DNA of 64,000 bases from Parerythrobacter_A sp963761775 (GTDB lineage Bacteria > Pseudomonadota > Alphaproteobacteria > Sphingomonadales > Sphingomonadaceae). The DNA is taken from contig CAVXIF010000011.1 of NCBI GenBank assembly GCA_963761775.1, forward strand, positions 744,001 through 808,000, in the 5' to 3' direction. Below the pieces are notes generated by a model that did not search any database, had not been told where the DNA came from, and saw only the letters and a list, made by a program, of their open reading frames with translations. Below are positions 25,392-35,654 of the stretch, in pieces. The position numbers were made by a program, and so were the translations under genes. Numbering within the stretch: the first letter of the stretch is position 1; each line of letters starts with the position of its first letter.

Positions 25392-27713
25392 ATGCCAAAA
25401 CCTTCTCCGTCCAAACGTCCAGCCCCACGCACGAGTGGCCTGCCGTCGCCTGCCCAGATCATCGAATTCATCCAGGGCGCCGACAGCGTGGTCGGCAAGC
25501 GCGAGATCGCCAAGGCGTTCGGCGTGAAGGGGCAGGACAAAATCGCGCTGAAAAAGCGGTTGCGCGATATGGCGGAGGAAGGGCTGATCGACGGCAAGAA
25601 GACGGCGTATCACCGCATGGGCGGCGTGCCGAAGGTTACGGTGCTGCGCGTGCTGGAAATCGAGGATGGGGAGCCCCATGCCATTCCCGATAGCTGGCAA
25701 CCCGACGATGCTACACCGCCGCCGCGTTTGCGCGTTATCGAGAACAACAGGGGGCGCACGCGCCATGCCGCACTGAAGGTGGGCGACAGGGTTTTGGCCC
25801 GGACCGAAGAAGCGGGCAGGGGCTGGATTGCCCATGTGATGAAGAAACTGCCCGCCAAGACCGAAGGGTTGATGGGCGTTGTCGAGGTGGATGCAAGCGG
25901 CAAGGCGTGGCTGGCACCGGTGGACAAGCGCGTGCGGACCTCTTCACCGATCAGCGATCTTGGCGAAGCGTCCGCCGGCGAGCTGGTCCGCGCCGAACCG
26001 ACCGGGCGCGGCGCGCGGGCCGGGGTCAAGGTGGTGGAGGTGCTGGGCGATCCGCTGGCCCCGCGCGCTTTCTCGCTCATCGCCATATCGAAGCACGGCA
26101 TCCCCGACGTGTTTCCGGAGGAAACACTGAACGAGGCGCAGCGCGTGGCGAAGCTGCCGCTGTCCGACGAGACCCGCGAAGATCTGCGCGATGTGCCGAT
26201 CGTAGCCATCGACCCTGCCGATGCGCGCGACCATGACGATGCAATCTGGGCCGAGCCGGACGGGCAGGGCGGTTTCCGCGCCATCGTGGCGATTGCCGAT
26301 GTCGCGTTCTACGTGCGCCCCGGCGGCGCAGTGGATCGCGAGGCGCGCAAGCGCGGCAATTCGGTCTATTTCCCCGACCGCGTCGTGCCGATGTTGCCCG
26401 AAGTGCTGAGCGCCGATGTATGCTCTCTGAAACAGGATCAGGACCGCGCGGCGATGGTGTGTCACCTGCGGATCGACACGGCGGGCAGGATCACTTCGCA
26501 GCGGTTTACGCGCGCCATCGTGCGGTTGGCGGCCAACATAGCCTACGAGGATGCACAGGCGCAGATCGACGCAGGTGAGGCGGGCGAGCCATTGCGCAAT
26601 CTGTGGGCCTGCTGGGCTGTGCTGGCAAAGGCGAGAGCGACGCGCGATCCGCTGGAACTGGACTTGCCCGAACGCCGCGTCATGCTGGACGAGGCAGGAA
26701 AGATCGCCGAGATCGCAGTGCGCGAACGGCTGGATGCGCACCGCGTGGTGGAAGATTTCATGATCGCGGCCAATGTGGCCGCCGCCAAAGCGCTGGAAAG
26801 CAAGACCGCGCCTGTCGTCTATCGGGTTCACGAGCCGCCGAGCCGCGAGAAGCTGGTCGCGCTGAAGGAATATATGGAGACGCTGGGCCGCAAGCTGGCA
26901 TTGGGCCAGGTCATCACCCCCGGCTTGTTCAACCGCATGCTGAAGGACGTGACGGAGGAAGCGGACAAGGCGCAGACGATGGAGGCCGTGCTGCGCAGTC
27001 AGACGCAAGCCTATTACGGCCCGCGCAATGCGGGGCATTTCGGTTTGGCGCTCGGCTCCTACGCCCATTTCACCTCGCCCATCCGCCGCTATGCCGACCT
27101 GCTCGTGCATCGCGCCTTGTCCGATGCCTACAAGCTGGAGCAGCCCGAGCCGAAGGGCAACATCCCGCCAAAATCCGGCTTGTCGGATCGCGACCGCGAC
27201 GATCTGGGGAAGATTACCGACGCCATCAGCAAGACCGAACGCCGCGCGATGGAGGCGGAACGGGACACCGTGGACCGCTACGTCGCGGCATGGCTGGCAG
27301 GGCGCGTGGGCGAGACGTTCGATACCCGCATCACCGGCGTGCAGAACTTCGGCTTCTTCGCCACTATCGAGAAGCTGGGCGGCGACGGGCTGGTGCCGGT
27401 CAGCACGCTGGGCGACGATTTCTTCCGCTATGACGAGAAGGCGCAGGCGCTGATCGGGGAGCGCAGCGGCCGCAGCTACACCACTGGCGACCGGCTGAAA
27501 CTGAAGCTGGGTGAAGCGAATGCACTGACCGGCGCGCTGAAATTCGTGCCGCTGGATGCCGATGGCAATGCCATCGAACCGCGCGGCGGGCGTCCGGCGG
27601 GTCGCGGCCCGAACAAGGGCTATCGTGGCAAGTCCCCGGATCAAAAGACCGCAGGAAAGCGAGGCCGACCGGGTAATATACGCCACCAGGGCAGAGCGAA
27701 ACGCAAGCGCTGA
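25392..27713 (+). CDS. rnr: Ribonuclease R
   Basis: RNase R is a processive 3'-5' exoribonuclease that unwinds structured RNA. The 773-residue protein has an N-terminal winged helix (KREIAKAFGVKGQDKI), cold-shock domains, the RNB catalytic domain with VAIDPADARDHDDAIW, VYRVHEPPSREKL and HFGLALGSYAHFTSPIRRYADLLVHRAL, then an S1 domain. A basic Lys/Arg-rich tail follows (GKRGRPGNIRHQGRAKRKR), typical of RNase R. All parts are present. Confidence 0.97.
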   Translation: MPKPSPSKRPAPRTSGLPSPAQIIEFIQGADSVVGKREIAKAFGVKGQDKIALKKRLRDMAEEGLIDGKKTAYHRMGGVPKVTVLRVLEIEDGEPHAIPDSWQPDDATPPPRLRVIENNRGRTRHAALKVGDRVLARTEEAGRGWIAHVMKKLPAKTEGLMGVVEVDASGKAWLAPVDKRVRTSSPISDLGEASAGELVRAEPTGRGARAGVKVVEVLGDPLAPRAFSLIAISKHGIPDVFPEETLNEAQRVAKLPLSDETREDLRDVPIVAIDPADARDHDDAIWAEPDGQGGFRAIVAIADVAFYVRPGGAVDREARKRGNSVYFPDRVVPMLPEVLSADVCSLKQDQDRAAMVCHLRIDTAGRITSQRFTRAIVRLAANIAYEDAQAQIDAGEAGEPLRNLWACWAVLAKARATRDPLELDLPERRVMLDEAGKIAEIAVRERLDAHRVVEDFMIAANVAAAKALESKTAPVVYRVHEPPSREKLVALKEYMETLGRKLALGQVITPGLFNRMLKDVTEEADKAQTMEAVLRSQTQAYYGPRNAGHFGLALGSYAHFTSPIRRYADLLVHRALSDAYKLEQPEPKGNIPPKSGLSDRDRDDLGKITDAISKTERRAMEAERDTVDRYVAAWLAGRVGETFDTRITGVQNFGFFATIEKLGGDGLVPVSTLGDDFFRYDEKAQALIGERSGRSYTTGDRLKLKLGEANALTGALKFVPLDADGNAIEPRGGRPAGRGPNKGYRGKSPDQKTAGKRGRPGNIRHQGRAKRKR

Positions 27714-27763
27714 CGGAACACGCGGCGTTTTCAGGGCGTTGAGAGCATGAAAAGGAGAAACCC

Positions 27764-28279
27764 ATGCTCAAGCCCGGCCAGAAAGTGCCCAACCTCGAAC
27801 TCCCGCTTACGATACAGGCGCGGTTTGACCTCTACAGCCAAAGCCCCGACGCCTTCACCATGCTGGTGTTCTATCGCGGCAAGCACTGCCCGATTTGCAG
27901 GAATTATCTAGAGGAGCTGGGCGGACGGCTGAGCGATTTCACCGACCGTGGCATTTCGCCTTTCGCCATTTCCATGGATAGCGAAGACCGTGCGATGACC
28001 GTCGACAAGGAGTGGGAAACGCACGATCTGCCACTAGTCTACGATCTGCCGGAAGACACGGCGCGCAAATGGGGCCTGTATATTTCGCAAAAGCGCGATG
28101 GCAGCGAGGAACCGGATGTGTTCTCGGAACCCGGCCTGTTCCTGATCCGGCCCGACAACACGCTGTATTTCGCAAACATCCAGAATGCGCCGTTCACGCG
28201 CCCATCGCTGGACCAGTTGCTGGAAGGCATCGATTACATCGGCAAGAACGACTATCCGGTGCGTGGTACTCTCAGCTAG
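27764..28279 (+). CDS. Peroxiredoxin-like AhpC/TSA family protein
   Basis: The 171-residue thioredoxin-fold protein has FYRGKHCPICRNYLEEL, in which CPIC replaces the usual peroxiredoxin T-x-x-C centre, giving a CxxC-type site. It may reduce peroxides or disulfides in the cytoplasm; no signal peptide is seen. AAAAGGAG lies seven bases before the ATG. It ends three bases from the convergent universal stress gene. Confidence 0.85.
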   Translation: MLKPGQKVPNLELPLTIQARFDLYSQSPDAFTMLVFYRGKHCPICRNYLEELGGRLSDFTDRGISPFAISMDSEDRAMTVDKEWETHDLPLVYDLPEDTARKWGLYISQKRDGSEEPDVFSEPGLFLIRPDNTLYFANIQNAPFTRPSLDQLLEGIDYIGKNDYPVRGTLS

Positions 28280-28282
28280 ACC

Positions 28283-28738
28283 TCAGCTTGCCAGCCTGTC
28301 GATTTCTTCCGTCGTGAACCGCCCGGGCACGATGTAGAGGGGGCAGGGAAGGCTGGCGGTATGACTGGCGAAATGCGCGATCAGAGGGCCTGGTGACCCT
28401 TCTGCCGCTGCGCCCAGCACCAGCGCCACAACTTCTGGATGTTCGGTAAGATATGTCCGGACAACTTCATGCGCCTCGCCGGTGCGCACGGTGATTTTCG
28501 GCATTCGCCCGCTTTCCGAAAACAGGTTTCCTGCCGCGCTACTCGCGATGGCTTCGGCGCGATCGTGCGCTTCTTCCTCGATCGTCGCCTGCACTGCGCC
28601 GAATGCGGTAAAGCTCTGTTTTTCCACGACGGCAAGGATATGCACGGCATCGCCTCTGTCGCTGACGCGGCGCGATGCAAAGCGCAGCGCCTTTTGCGCC
28701 TCCTCGCTTTCGTCGATGACCACCAGATATATCCGCAT
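28283..28738 (-). CDS. Universal stress protein (UspA family)
   Basis: The 151-residue protein starts MRIYLVVIDESEEAQKALRFA, strand one plus helix one of the Usp fold. It ends with VVALVLGAAAEGSPGP and SLPCPLYIVPG, near the ATP-binding G-2x-G-9x-G(S/T) site, which is only partly matched. Such proteins are induced by starvation and oxidative stress. ATG 28738 begins the fold; 26 codons further upstream are open but not conserved. Confidence 0.85.
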   Translation of the reverse strand: MRIYLVVIDESEEAQKALRFASRRVSDRGDAVHILAVVEKQSFTAFGAVQATIEEEAHDRAEAIASSAAGNLFSESGRMPKITVRTGEAHEVVRTYLTEHPEVVALVLGAAAEGSPGPLIAHFASHTASLPCPLYIVPGRFTTEEIDRLAS

Positions 28739-28880
28739 GTCGCTCCCCCTTCGGCAGTACGTTTGCCCGTTGCCTGTTTGCGGGGTTATCCGTTGAAAAC
28801 GTATTCGGCGCAACAACCTTGCCGCGCTCGGCCAAAGCGGTCAGAAAGACACGGCACGAACACAGGACCACCCCCTCCCC

Positions 28881-30204
28881 ATGCCCATTTCGATCAAGAT
28901 GCCCGCACTGTCGCCGACGATGGAAGAAGGCACGCTTGCCAAGTGGCTGGTGAAGGAAGGCGATACGGTCGCGTCTGGCGATATCATGGCGGAGATCGAG
29001 ACCGACAAGGCGACGATGGAGTTCGAGGCGGTCGACGAAGGCACCATCGCCTCGATCGCCGTGCCGGAAGGGACCGAGGGCGTGAAGGTCGGCACCGTCA
29101 TCGCCGTGCTGGCCGAGGATGGCGAGAGCGTGGACGAGGCGGCGCGGTGCAGATGTGGATGGCAGTGCGTCGCACGAAGCGGAAGTAGAGCAAGAGCGCG
29201 TGCAGGACATCGAAGCCGAAGCCGCGCCGGAGAGTGACGCCGCGTCGCCCGAAAAGGCCAGTCCCGCACCTTCACCGAAGGCGGATGCTGCCGAAGGGGA
29301 GCGGGTGATAGCATCGCCGCTGGCGCGCAGGATTGCGGAGCAAAAAGGTCTCGACCTTTCCGGTGTCACCGGTACCGGTCCGAACGGTCGTATCGTCAAG
29401 GCGGACGTGGAACAGGCTCAAGGCGGCAGTGCTTCCAGACAGGCACCGGCACCAGAACAGGTTCTCGACACGCCAAAGACACCCGCCAAGACGCCAGCGG
29501 AAAGCGAATTCGGTGCGCCCTTCGAAGCCCTGAAACTCAACAATGTCCGGAAGGTTATCGCGCGCCGCCTGACCGAGGCAAAGCAGACGATCCCGCATAT
29601 CTATCTCACGGTCGATATCCGTCTCGACGCACTACTGAAACTGCGCGGGCAGCTGAATGCGTCGCTGGAGGCGGACGGGATCAAGCTGTCGGTCAACGAC
29701 CTCATCATCAAGGCGCTGGCCCGCGCGCTCGACCGGGTGCCGCAATGCAATGTCAGTTTCCAGGGCGACACGCTGCATCAATATACGCGGCAGGATATCT
29801 CCGTCGCGGTGGCTGCGCCCAGCGGCCTCATCACGCCAATCATCGTGGATGCCGGGCGCAAGGGGCTGGCGCAGATCAGCACCGAGATGAAAGAGCTGGC
29901 GGAGAAGGCCCGCGACGGCAAACTGCAGCCGCATGAATATCAGGGCGGCACCGCCAGCCTCAGCAATCTGGGCATGTTCGGCACCAAGCAATTCGACGCG
30001 GTTATCAATCCGCCGCAGGCCATGATCCTCGCGGTAGGCGCTGGCGAAAAACGCCCTGCGGTGGTGGACGGCGCGCTGGACGTCGCAACGATGATGACCG
30101 TTACGGGCAGCTTCGACCATCGCGCCATCGACGGGGTGGACGGCGCGAAACTGATGGATGCGCTGAAGCAGTTGCTGGAGAACCCGATGGGGCTTGTCGT
30201 GTGA
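28881..30204 (+). CDS. pdhC: Pyruvate dehydrogenase E2 (dihydrolipoamide acetyltransferase), apparent frameshift
   Basis: E2 transfers the acetyl group from lipoate to CoA and forms the core of the pyruvate dehydrogenase complex. The lipoyl domain has the modified Lys in IETDKATMEFEA (about residue 42). The frame changes near 29145; dropping one base joins VDEAA to GADVDGSASHEAE and gives 440 residues. A peripheral-subunit binding domain follows (IASPLARRIAEQKGLDL and GTGPNGRI), then the catalytic domain ending in SFDHRAIDGVDGAKLM (H-x-x-x-D). E1 genes are not in the window. The E3 gene follows after 167 bases. Confidence 0.9.
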
Positions 30205-30371
30205 CCGGCGGACCTACCGGAAACACTTTCCTACACGGCGTTCGACATGACATTCAAACGGTTCGCCACACCGAGAAAACCGCCGAAATCGCGCTTTCAC
30301 CTTTTGACCCCTGGACAGTGTAACATCCGGTCCATGTCTCGCAAATACAAGCTCTCAACAACGGATAGCAA

Positions 30372-31782
30372 ATGGCTGATAAATACGACGTAATCATCCT
30401 CGGCTCCGGCCCCGGCGGCTATGTGGCGGCGATCCGTTGCGCGCAGCTGGGATTGAAAACGGCGATCGTCGAGCGCGAAACACTGGGCGGCATCTGCCTC
30501 AACTGGGGCTGCATCCCGACCAAGGCGCTGCTGCGGTCTGCGGAAATTTTCCACTTCATGCAGAACGCAGGCGATTACGGCCTGAAAGCGACCGGCATCG
30601 AAGCCGACCTTGCCGCCGTGGTGAAGCGCAGCCGGGGCGTGGCGAAACAGCTCAATCAGGGCGTCGCGCATCTGATGAAGAAGAACAAGATCGCCGTGCA
30701 TATGGGCGAGGGCAAGCTGACCGGCCCGACCTCGCTGACCGTGACTGGCGAGAAGGGTGCAGAACGAGCTATCCGCCAAACACGTTATCGTCGCCACCGG
30801 TGCGCGGGCGCGCGACTTGCCGTTTGCGCCAGCGGACGGGGAGCGCGTCTGGACCTATCGCCACGCCATGACTCCTCCTGAAATGCCGACCAAGCTGCTC
30901 GTCATCGGCAGCGGCGCCATCGGGATCGAGTTCGCCAGCTTCTACAACGATATGGGCGCCGAGGTGACGGTCGTGGAAATGCTCGACCGCATCGTGCCGG
31001 TGGAGGATGCCGAGGTGTCCGCCTTCCTCGAAAAGTCGCTGACGAAGCAGGGCATCGCCATCATGACCGGTGCAGGCGTCGAGGCTCTGGAAGTTGGCAA
31101 AGCGAGCGTTACCGCAACGCTTAAGGACGCCAAGGGCAAAACCACCACCGCTGAATTCAGCCACGTCATCTCCGCCATCGGCATTGTGCCCAATACCGAA
31201 AATATCGGCTTGGAAGATCATGTCGAAATGGAGCGCGGCTTCATCCAGATCGACCCCTATGGCCGCACCCGCACCAAGGGCCTGTGGGCCATCGGTGACT
31301 GCACCCCCGGCCCGTGGCTGGCGCACAAGGCGAGCCACGAAGGTGTCGCCTGTGCCGAAGCCATCGCACAGGAGATGGGCAATACCGACGTTCGCCCGCA
31401 CCCGCTGGACCGGCTGAACATTCCCGGCTGCACCTATTGCCACCCGCAAGTCGCCAGCGTTGGCCTGACCGAAGCCAAGGCGAAGGAAGCGGGCCATGAA
31501 GTGCGCATCGGCAACTTTCCCTTCATCGGCAATGGCAAGGCCATCGCGCTGGGCGAGGCGGAAGGGTTCATAAAGACCGTGTTCGATGCCGCCACCGGCG
31601 AGCTGCTGGGCGCGCATATGGTGGGCGCGGAAGTGACCGAACTGATCCAGGGCTACACCGTCGGCAAACAGCTGGAAACGACAGAGGCCGAACTGATGCA
31701 GACGGTGTTCCCGCACCCCACGCTGAGCGAGATGATGCATGAAAGCGTGCTGTCGGCCTATGGGCGCACCATCCATATGTAG
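30372..31782 (+). CDS. lpdA: Dihydrolipoyl dehydrogenase (E3), apparent frameshift
   Basis: This FAD enzyme reoxidises dihydrolipoamide in the 2-oxoacid dehydrogenase complexes. It has DVIILGSGPGGYVAAIR, the redox disulfide in GGICLNWGCIPTKALL, the NAD site VIGSGAIGIEFASFYNDMG and the C-terminal His-Glu pair in FPHPTLSEMMHE. The frame shifts near 30760; removing one base joins EKGA to NELSAKHVIVATGA and gives 469 residues, the usual length. Its position after the E2 gene ties it to pyruvate dehydrogenase. Confidence 0.92.
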
Positions 31783-31827
31783 GCCTGCCGCGTTGACGCG
31801 GAGCGCGAAGAGAGGAAGGGCGGAAGC

Positions 31828-33696
31828 ATGACCGATTTCCTTGTCATCGCGTTCGTCATCCTTGCTGCCGGTGTCATCGCCGTGCCGCTGGCCACCCGCT
31901 TCGGGCTGGGGTCCGTGCTGGGCTATCTGCTTGCAGGCATGGCGATAAGCCCGCTGCTGGGTGCGCTGCGCGTCGATGTCGAACAATTGCAGGTGTTCGC
32001 CGAGTTCGGGGTCGTGATGATGCTGTTCCTCGTCGGGCTGGAGCTGGAGCCGAAGCGGCTGTGGGGGATGCGCGGCAAGCTGCTGGGGCTGGGCGGCGGA
32101 CAGGTGGTGGCGACCACGCTGGTGCTGGCCGCCTATGCGCTGCTGAACGGCGAGGTATGGCGCACGGCGCTGGGTATCGGGCTGGTGCTGGCGCTGTCGT
32201 CCACTGCCATCATCGTGCAGACCCTGAACGAGAAGGGGCTGATGAAGAGCGAGGGCGGTGAAGCAAGCTTCTCCGTCCTGCTGTTTCAGGATGTTGCCGT
32301 CATTCCCATCCTGGCGATTCTGCCCTTGCTGGCGGTGCCGGAATTGATGGCGATGGGTGCCGAAACGCAGGGCGACGGAGCACATGGCGGGGGACATGGC
32401 GGCTGGACCATGACTGCGGGTATGCCCGGTTGGCTGGCGGCCATCGTAACGGTCGGCGCGGTCGCGGCGGTGGCCCTGGCGGGCAATTACCTGACCCGAC
32501 CGCTCTTCCGCTTCATCGCCGGAGCCGGATTGCGCGAACTGTTTACGGCGACGGCGCTGGTGTTCGTCATCGGCATTGCGCTGCTGATGACGCTGGTAGG
32601 GCTGTCGCCTGCGCTGGGCACTTTCATCGCAGGTGTGGTGCTGGCGAACAGCGAATACCGGCATGAGCTGGAATCGGATATCGAACCGTTCAAGGGCTTG
32701 CTGCTCGGCCTGTTCTTCATCACCGTGGGCGCGGGCATCGACTTTGTCTTGGCGTCCGAGCGGTTTGGCGAAGTGGTGTTCTGGGCATTGGTGGTAATCG
32801 TCACCAAGGTCGTGCTGCTGCTGATCATCGGCAAGCTGGCGGGCATCGGCAAACAGGCGCGCTGGCTGTTCGCGCTGTCGCTGGCGCAAGCGGGCGAGTT
32901 CGCGTTCGTCCTGATCGCCGTCGCGGTGGCGGCCTTTGTGTTCGATGCGGAAACTGCGGACTTGCTGCTGCTTATCGTTGCGCTGACCATGTTGATTACG
33001 CCGGTCCTGTTCATCCTTTACGACCGTATCATCGCGCCGCGGTTCTCCAGCGGCGATGCGCGCAAGGCGGATAGTATCGAGGAAGAGAACAGCGTCATCA
33101 TTGCAGGGCGCGGCAGGGTTGGCGGTATTGTTGACCGAATGTTGCAGGCAGCGGATGTGTCCACCACCGTTATCGATTACGATTCACGCCATCTCGATAT
33201 CGTCCGCAAGTTCGGTTTCCGCACCTATTTCGGCGACGCCACCCGGCCCGATCTGCTCGCAGCAGCGGGTATCGCGAAAGCGAAGCTGCTGGTGGTGGCG
33301 CTGGACGAGCGCGAGCAGATCGATCGCCTCGTGAAATACGCCGTTGCCAACTACCCGAACCTGCATGTCACCGCGCGTGCGATAGACCGCAACCACGTGT
33401 ACGAGCTGTGGTCTTATGGCTGTCGCGATATCGTGCGAGAAACCTACGATAGCTCGCTGCGACTGGGGCGTTCGGCGTACGAAGCGATGGGCATCGACCG
33501 GCAGCAGGCGCAGGCGATGACCGATGCATTCGAGAACATGGACCGCAGCTCCATGCGGCAGGTTGCCGATCTGTACGACAACGACATTCCCTATTGGGAA
33601 AACGATCCGCTTATGGCGAAAGTGAAGGAATTGCAGTCGGAATGGGATCCTGTCCTGCGCGAGCAGATGGACACGATCCTGAAGCGGGCGCGCTAG
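31828..33696 (+). CDS. Kef-type K+/H+ antiporter (CPA2 family) with RCK domain
   Basis: The 622-residue membrane protein resembles KefB/KefC. The first 400 residues hold about twelve membrane segments (VLGYLLAGMAISPLLG, ALSSTAIIVQTLNEKG, LSPALGTFIAGVVLANSEYRHELESDI), with a His/Gly-rich loop near residue 185. The cytoplasmic part has a TrkA-N/RCK fold starting IIAGRGRVGGIVDRMLQ. KefB/C release K+ to acidify the cytoplasm when electrophiles deplete glutathione; here the ligand is not shown. AGGAAGGGCGGAAG precedes the ATG. Its stop overlaps the convergent surface-operon gene. Confidence 0.88.
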   Translation: MTDFLVIAFVILAAGVIAVPLATRFGLGSVLGYLLAGMAISPLLGALRVDVEQLQVFAEFGVVMMLFLVGLELEPKRLWGMRGKLLGLGGGQVVATTLVLAAYALLNGEVWRTALGIGLVLALSSTAIIVQTLNEKGLMKSEGGEASFSVLLFQDVAVIPILAILPLLAVPELMAMGAETQGDGAHGGGHGGWTMTAGMPGWLAAIVTVGAVAAVALAGNYLTRPLFRFIAGAGLRELFTATALVFVIGIALLMTLVGLSPALGTFIAGVVLANSEYRHELESDIEPFKGLLLGLFFITVGAGIDFVLASERFGEVVFWALVVIVTKVVLLLIIGKLAGIGKQARWLFALSLAQAGEFAFVLIAVAVAAFVFDAETADLLLLIVALTMLITPVLFILYDRIIAPRFSSGDARKADSIEEENSVIIAGRGRVGGIVDRMLQAADVSTTVIDYDSRHLDIVRKFGFRTYFGDATRPDLLAAAGIAKAKLLVVALDEREQIDRLVKYAVANYPNLHVTARAIDRNHVYELWSYGCRDIVRETYDSSLRLGRSAYEAMGIDRQQAQAMTDAFENMDRSSMRQVADLYDNDIPYWENDPLMAKVKELQSEWDPVLREQMDTILKRAR

Positions 33697-35654
33697 TTCA
33701 CTGTTGCGTTGAACGCAAAGGCGAAGGTTTGCCCCGCGGGCAGATTTGCCGCTATGCCCGTGACGGTGGTGCCCGATACCGACCCTCCGAACGGATCGTT
33801 TTCATCGCCTCCGCTGGCATTATCATCCTCCGCAGTAGTCGCTGTTGCACAGGTAGTGCCACTGGTGATCGAGCCTGGAACGTAAGCAAGGTCGGACGGC
33901 ACCGCGTCATTTGCGATAATCGTCGAAGCGGCCGCCGCGCCGGTATTGGTAATCAGGATGCAATAGCGGATCGTCGCGCCGGGAATGCGCTTCGGGTTGT
34001 TCGCAAGATTGACCGGGTCAGACAGTACTGTGCTGCTCTTCGCCGCTGTCAGCGTGGTGGTCGGATTGCAAAAGGTAATGTCGCTCAACGCAATCGCCTG
34101 CTGCCCAGGATTGGCGGGTGCGGTGCTGTGGTTGCCGTACAGGATTTCGATGCCGTCGATCGGGTCGGAGAAGGTTGCCGTGACGTTGCCGTCCGAAGAC
34201 GCGGTCGCTGATCCTGCATCGCCATAGGCATTGTTGCCGACAACGTAATTGGAGACGCCGTTGGTCAGGACCGGCAACACCGTCGCGCCGTTATAGGTGC
34301 CGCGAACAGTCACCGTGTCAGAGAACTGATTGGCGTTGAAATCGACGTCGAAAATCTTGAACTGCGCGCCGGTGATGGCATTGGCGAAGGAGATGGTGGT
34401 GGTCACGCGCGATGCGCGGTCCGGCATGTCGACCAGCTGGATCAACGCCTTTTCTCCCGTGAAACCGCCGTTCATATCCGTTTGCAAGTTTGGTGATTGC
34501 CCGCCCAGTGCGGCGCTGTTCAGCCAGGTGCCAGGGTTGGTCAGGGCAAAGCCGACCGTGCCGAACCCGGTGAGCTGATAGGAGTTGTTCGTCGATCCCG
34601 CCGTCCATGTTCGCGGGTCCCAGTCGAACAGCACCGAACCTGCCGGACAACTCAGGACAGGCGGCGTACCGGCACCTCGCGTCCCGGCCACGGTAAACGT
34701 GTTTGTGGCGTAGTCGTCTTCGCCTATTGCCCCGTTCCCTACCGTGGAATCGCTGTCCGCAACGCTGCTCGTCGTAATTTCCGCCGTGTTGGTGACCGAA
34801 GCACCCGCGCTGGCGGTGATGCTGCCAGTAATCTCTATGCTGCGGCTTTGCGACGGTGCCATCGTGCCGACGGTCCAGACGCCGGTCGCAGGATTGAACG
34901 ATCCGAACCCGCTGGCAGAAATGAAGGTGAAGCCGGGCGGCAGCGTATCGGTAACAGTAACGCCATTGGTCGTATTGGTCGATGCGCTGGCGCTGGCCAC
35001 TGTCAGCCGCCAGGTAACCGCACCACCGCTGACCGGAGCTGCGCCGACACGGCTCTTGGTCAGCGACAGGTCGGCAAACTGCGCGGGTGGTTGGGTGAGA
35101 TACAGGTCGAACCGGCGCAGGATGCCATCGTCCTGCGCGGGGAAAAGGTCGCACACTTCCAGGCGCCACGTCCCGTTCGCGGCCTGACCGTTCAGCACCG
35201 AAAGCGGGTTTTGCGGACGGAAACTGTTCTGGTAAGGCGGTGCTGTTGTCGCGTGGTTGCCGGTGGGGCTGTCCGATCCGACCACTGCGGCGAAACTGTC
35301 GTCCATCAGGACATTGAAGTTGTTGCCGTTCATGTTCTGGGTGTCGCCATTGGTCAACTGCACCCGCGTTCCCTGTGGCGACTGCACCGTGATCTGCAAA
35401 TCGCCGCGCCAGCTATGCGTCGCCAGCACGCCGACCCGGACATTCGCCACATTGAACTGGTCGGTGACGTTTATGGTGCGGACTACCGGTGCGGCGCATG
35501 TCGTGTTGCCGTTTATCGTCTGGTTCGACACCTGCGAATAGGTCTGGACCTGTTGGGCCAGGGCAGTGCCGGGCACGAGCGAAGCGAAAGCGGCCGCCAA
35601 TGCGACCGTCAGCCATCGTGCTATTTTGCGCGCATCATAAGCCATGCCGCTCAT
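33693..35654 (-). CDS. Secreted protein with P/Homo B domain and DUF11-type modules (surface operon gene 5)
   Basis: The 653-residue protein has a signal peptide (ALAAAFASLVPGTALA). Residues about 45-195 match the proprotein convertase P (Homo B) beta-sandwich: RVGVLATHSWRGDLQITVQSP and NGTWRLEVCDLFPAQDDG. A DUF11-type module follows (about 200-310), then a beta-rich region (SVLFDWDPRTWTAG), and a second DUF11 module near the end (RIPGATIRYCILITNTGAAAAST). I see no protease domain, so it is probably an adhesive or binding protein. Its ATG overlaps the TAA of the giant gene (TAATG), so translation is coupled. No C-terminal sorting signal is obvious. Confidence 0.8.
   Translation of the reverse strand: MSGMAYDARKIARWLTVALAAAFASLVPGTALAQQVQTYSQVSNQTINGNTTCAAPVVRTINVTDQFNVANVRVGVLATHSWRGDLQITVQSPQGTRVQLTNGDTQNMNGNNFNVLMDDSFAAVVGSDSPTGNHATTAPPYQNSFRPQNPLSVLNGQAANGTWRLEVCDLFPAQDDGILRRFDLYLTQPPAQFADLSLTKSRVGAAPVSGGAVTWRLTVASASASTNTTNGVTVTDTLPPGFTFISASGFGSFNPATGVWTVGTMAPSQSRSIEITGSITASAGASVTNTAEITTSSVADSDSTVGNGAIGEDDYATNTFTVAGTRGAGTPPVLSCPAGSVLFDWDPRTWTAGSTNNSYQLTGFGTVGFALTNPGTWLNSAALGGQSPNLQTDMNGGFTGEKALIQLVDMPDRASRVTTTISFANAITGAQFKIFDVDFNANQFSDTVTVRGTYNGATVLPVLTNGVSNYVVGNNAYGDAGSATASSDGNVTATFSDPIDGIEILYGNHSTAPANPGQQAIALSDITFCNPTTTLTAAKSSTVLSDPVNLANNPKRIPGATIRYCILITNTGAAAASTIIANDAVPSDLAYVPGSITSGTTCATATTAEDDNASGGDENDPFGGSVSGTTVTGIAANLPAGQTFAFAFNATVN

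Noticed and set aside
30205..30371. A promoter reading TTGACC ... TAACAT upstream of lpdA
   Set aside because: The spacer is only 11 bases, too short for a sigma-70 promoter.
30769..32889. A 706-codon frame antisense to lpdA and the Kef gene
   Set aside because: Composition is His/Gln/Arg-rich as expected of shadow frames, and both plus-strand genes are clearly real.
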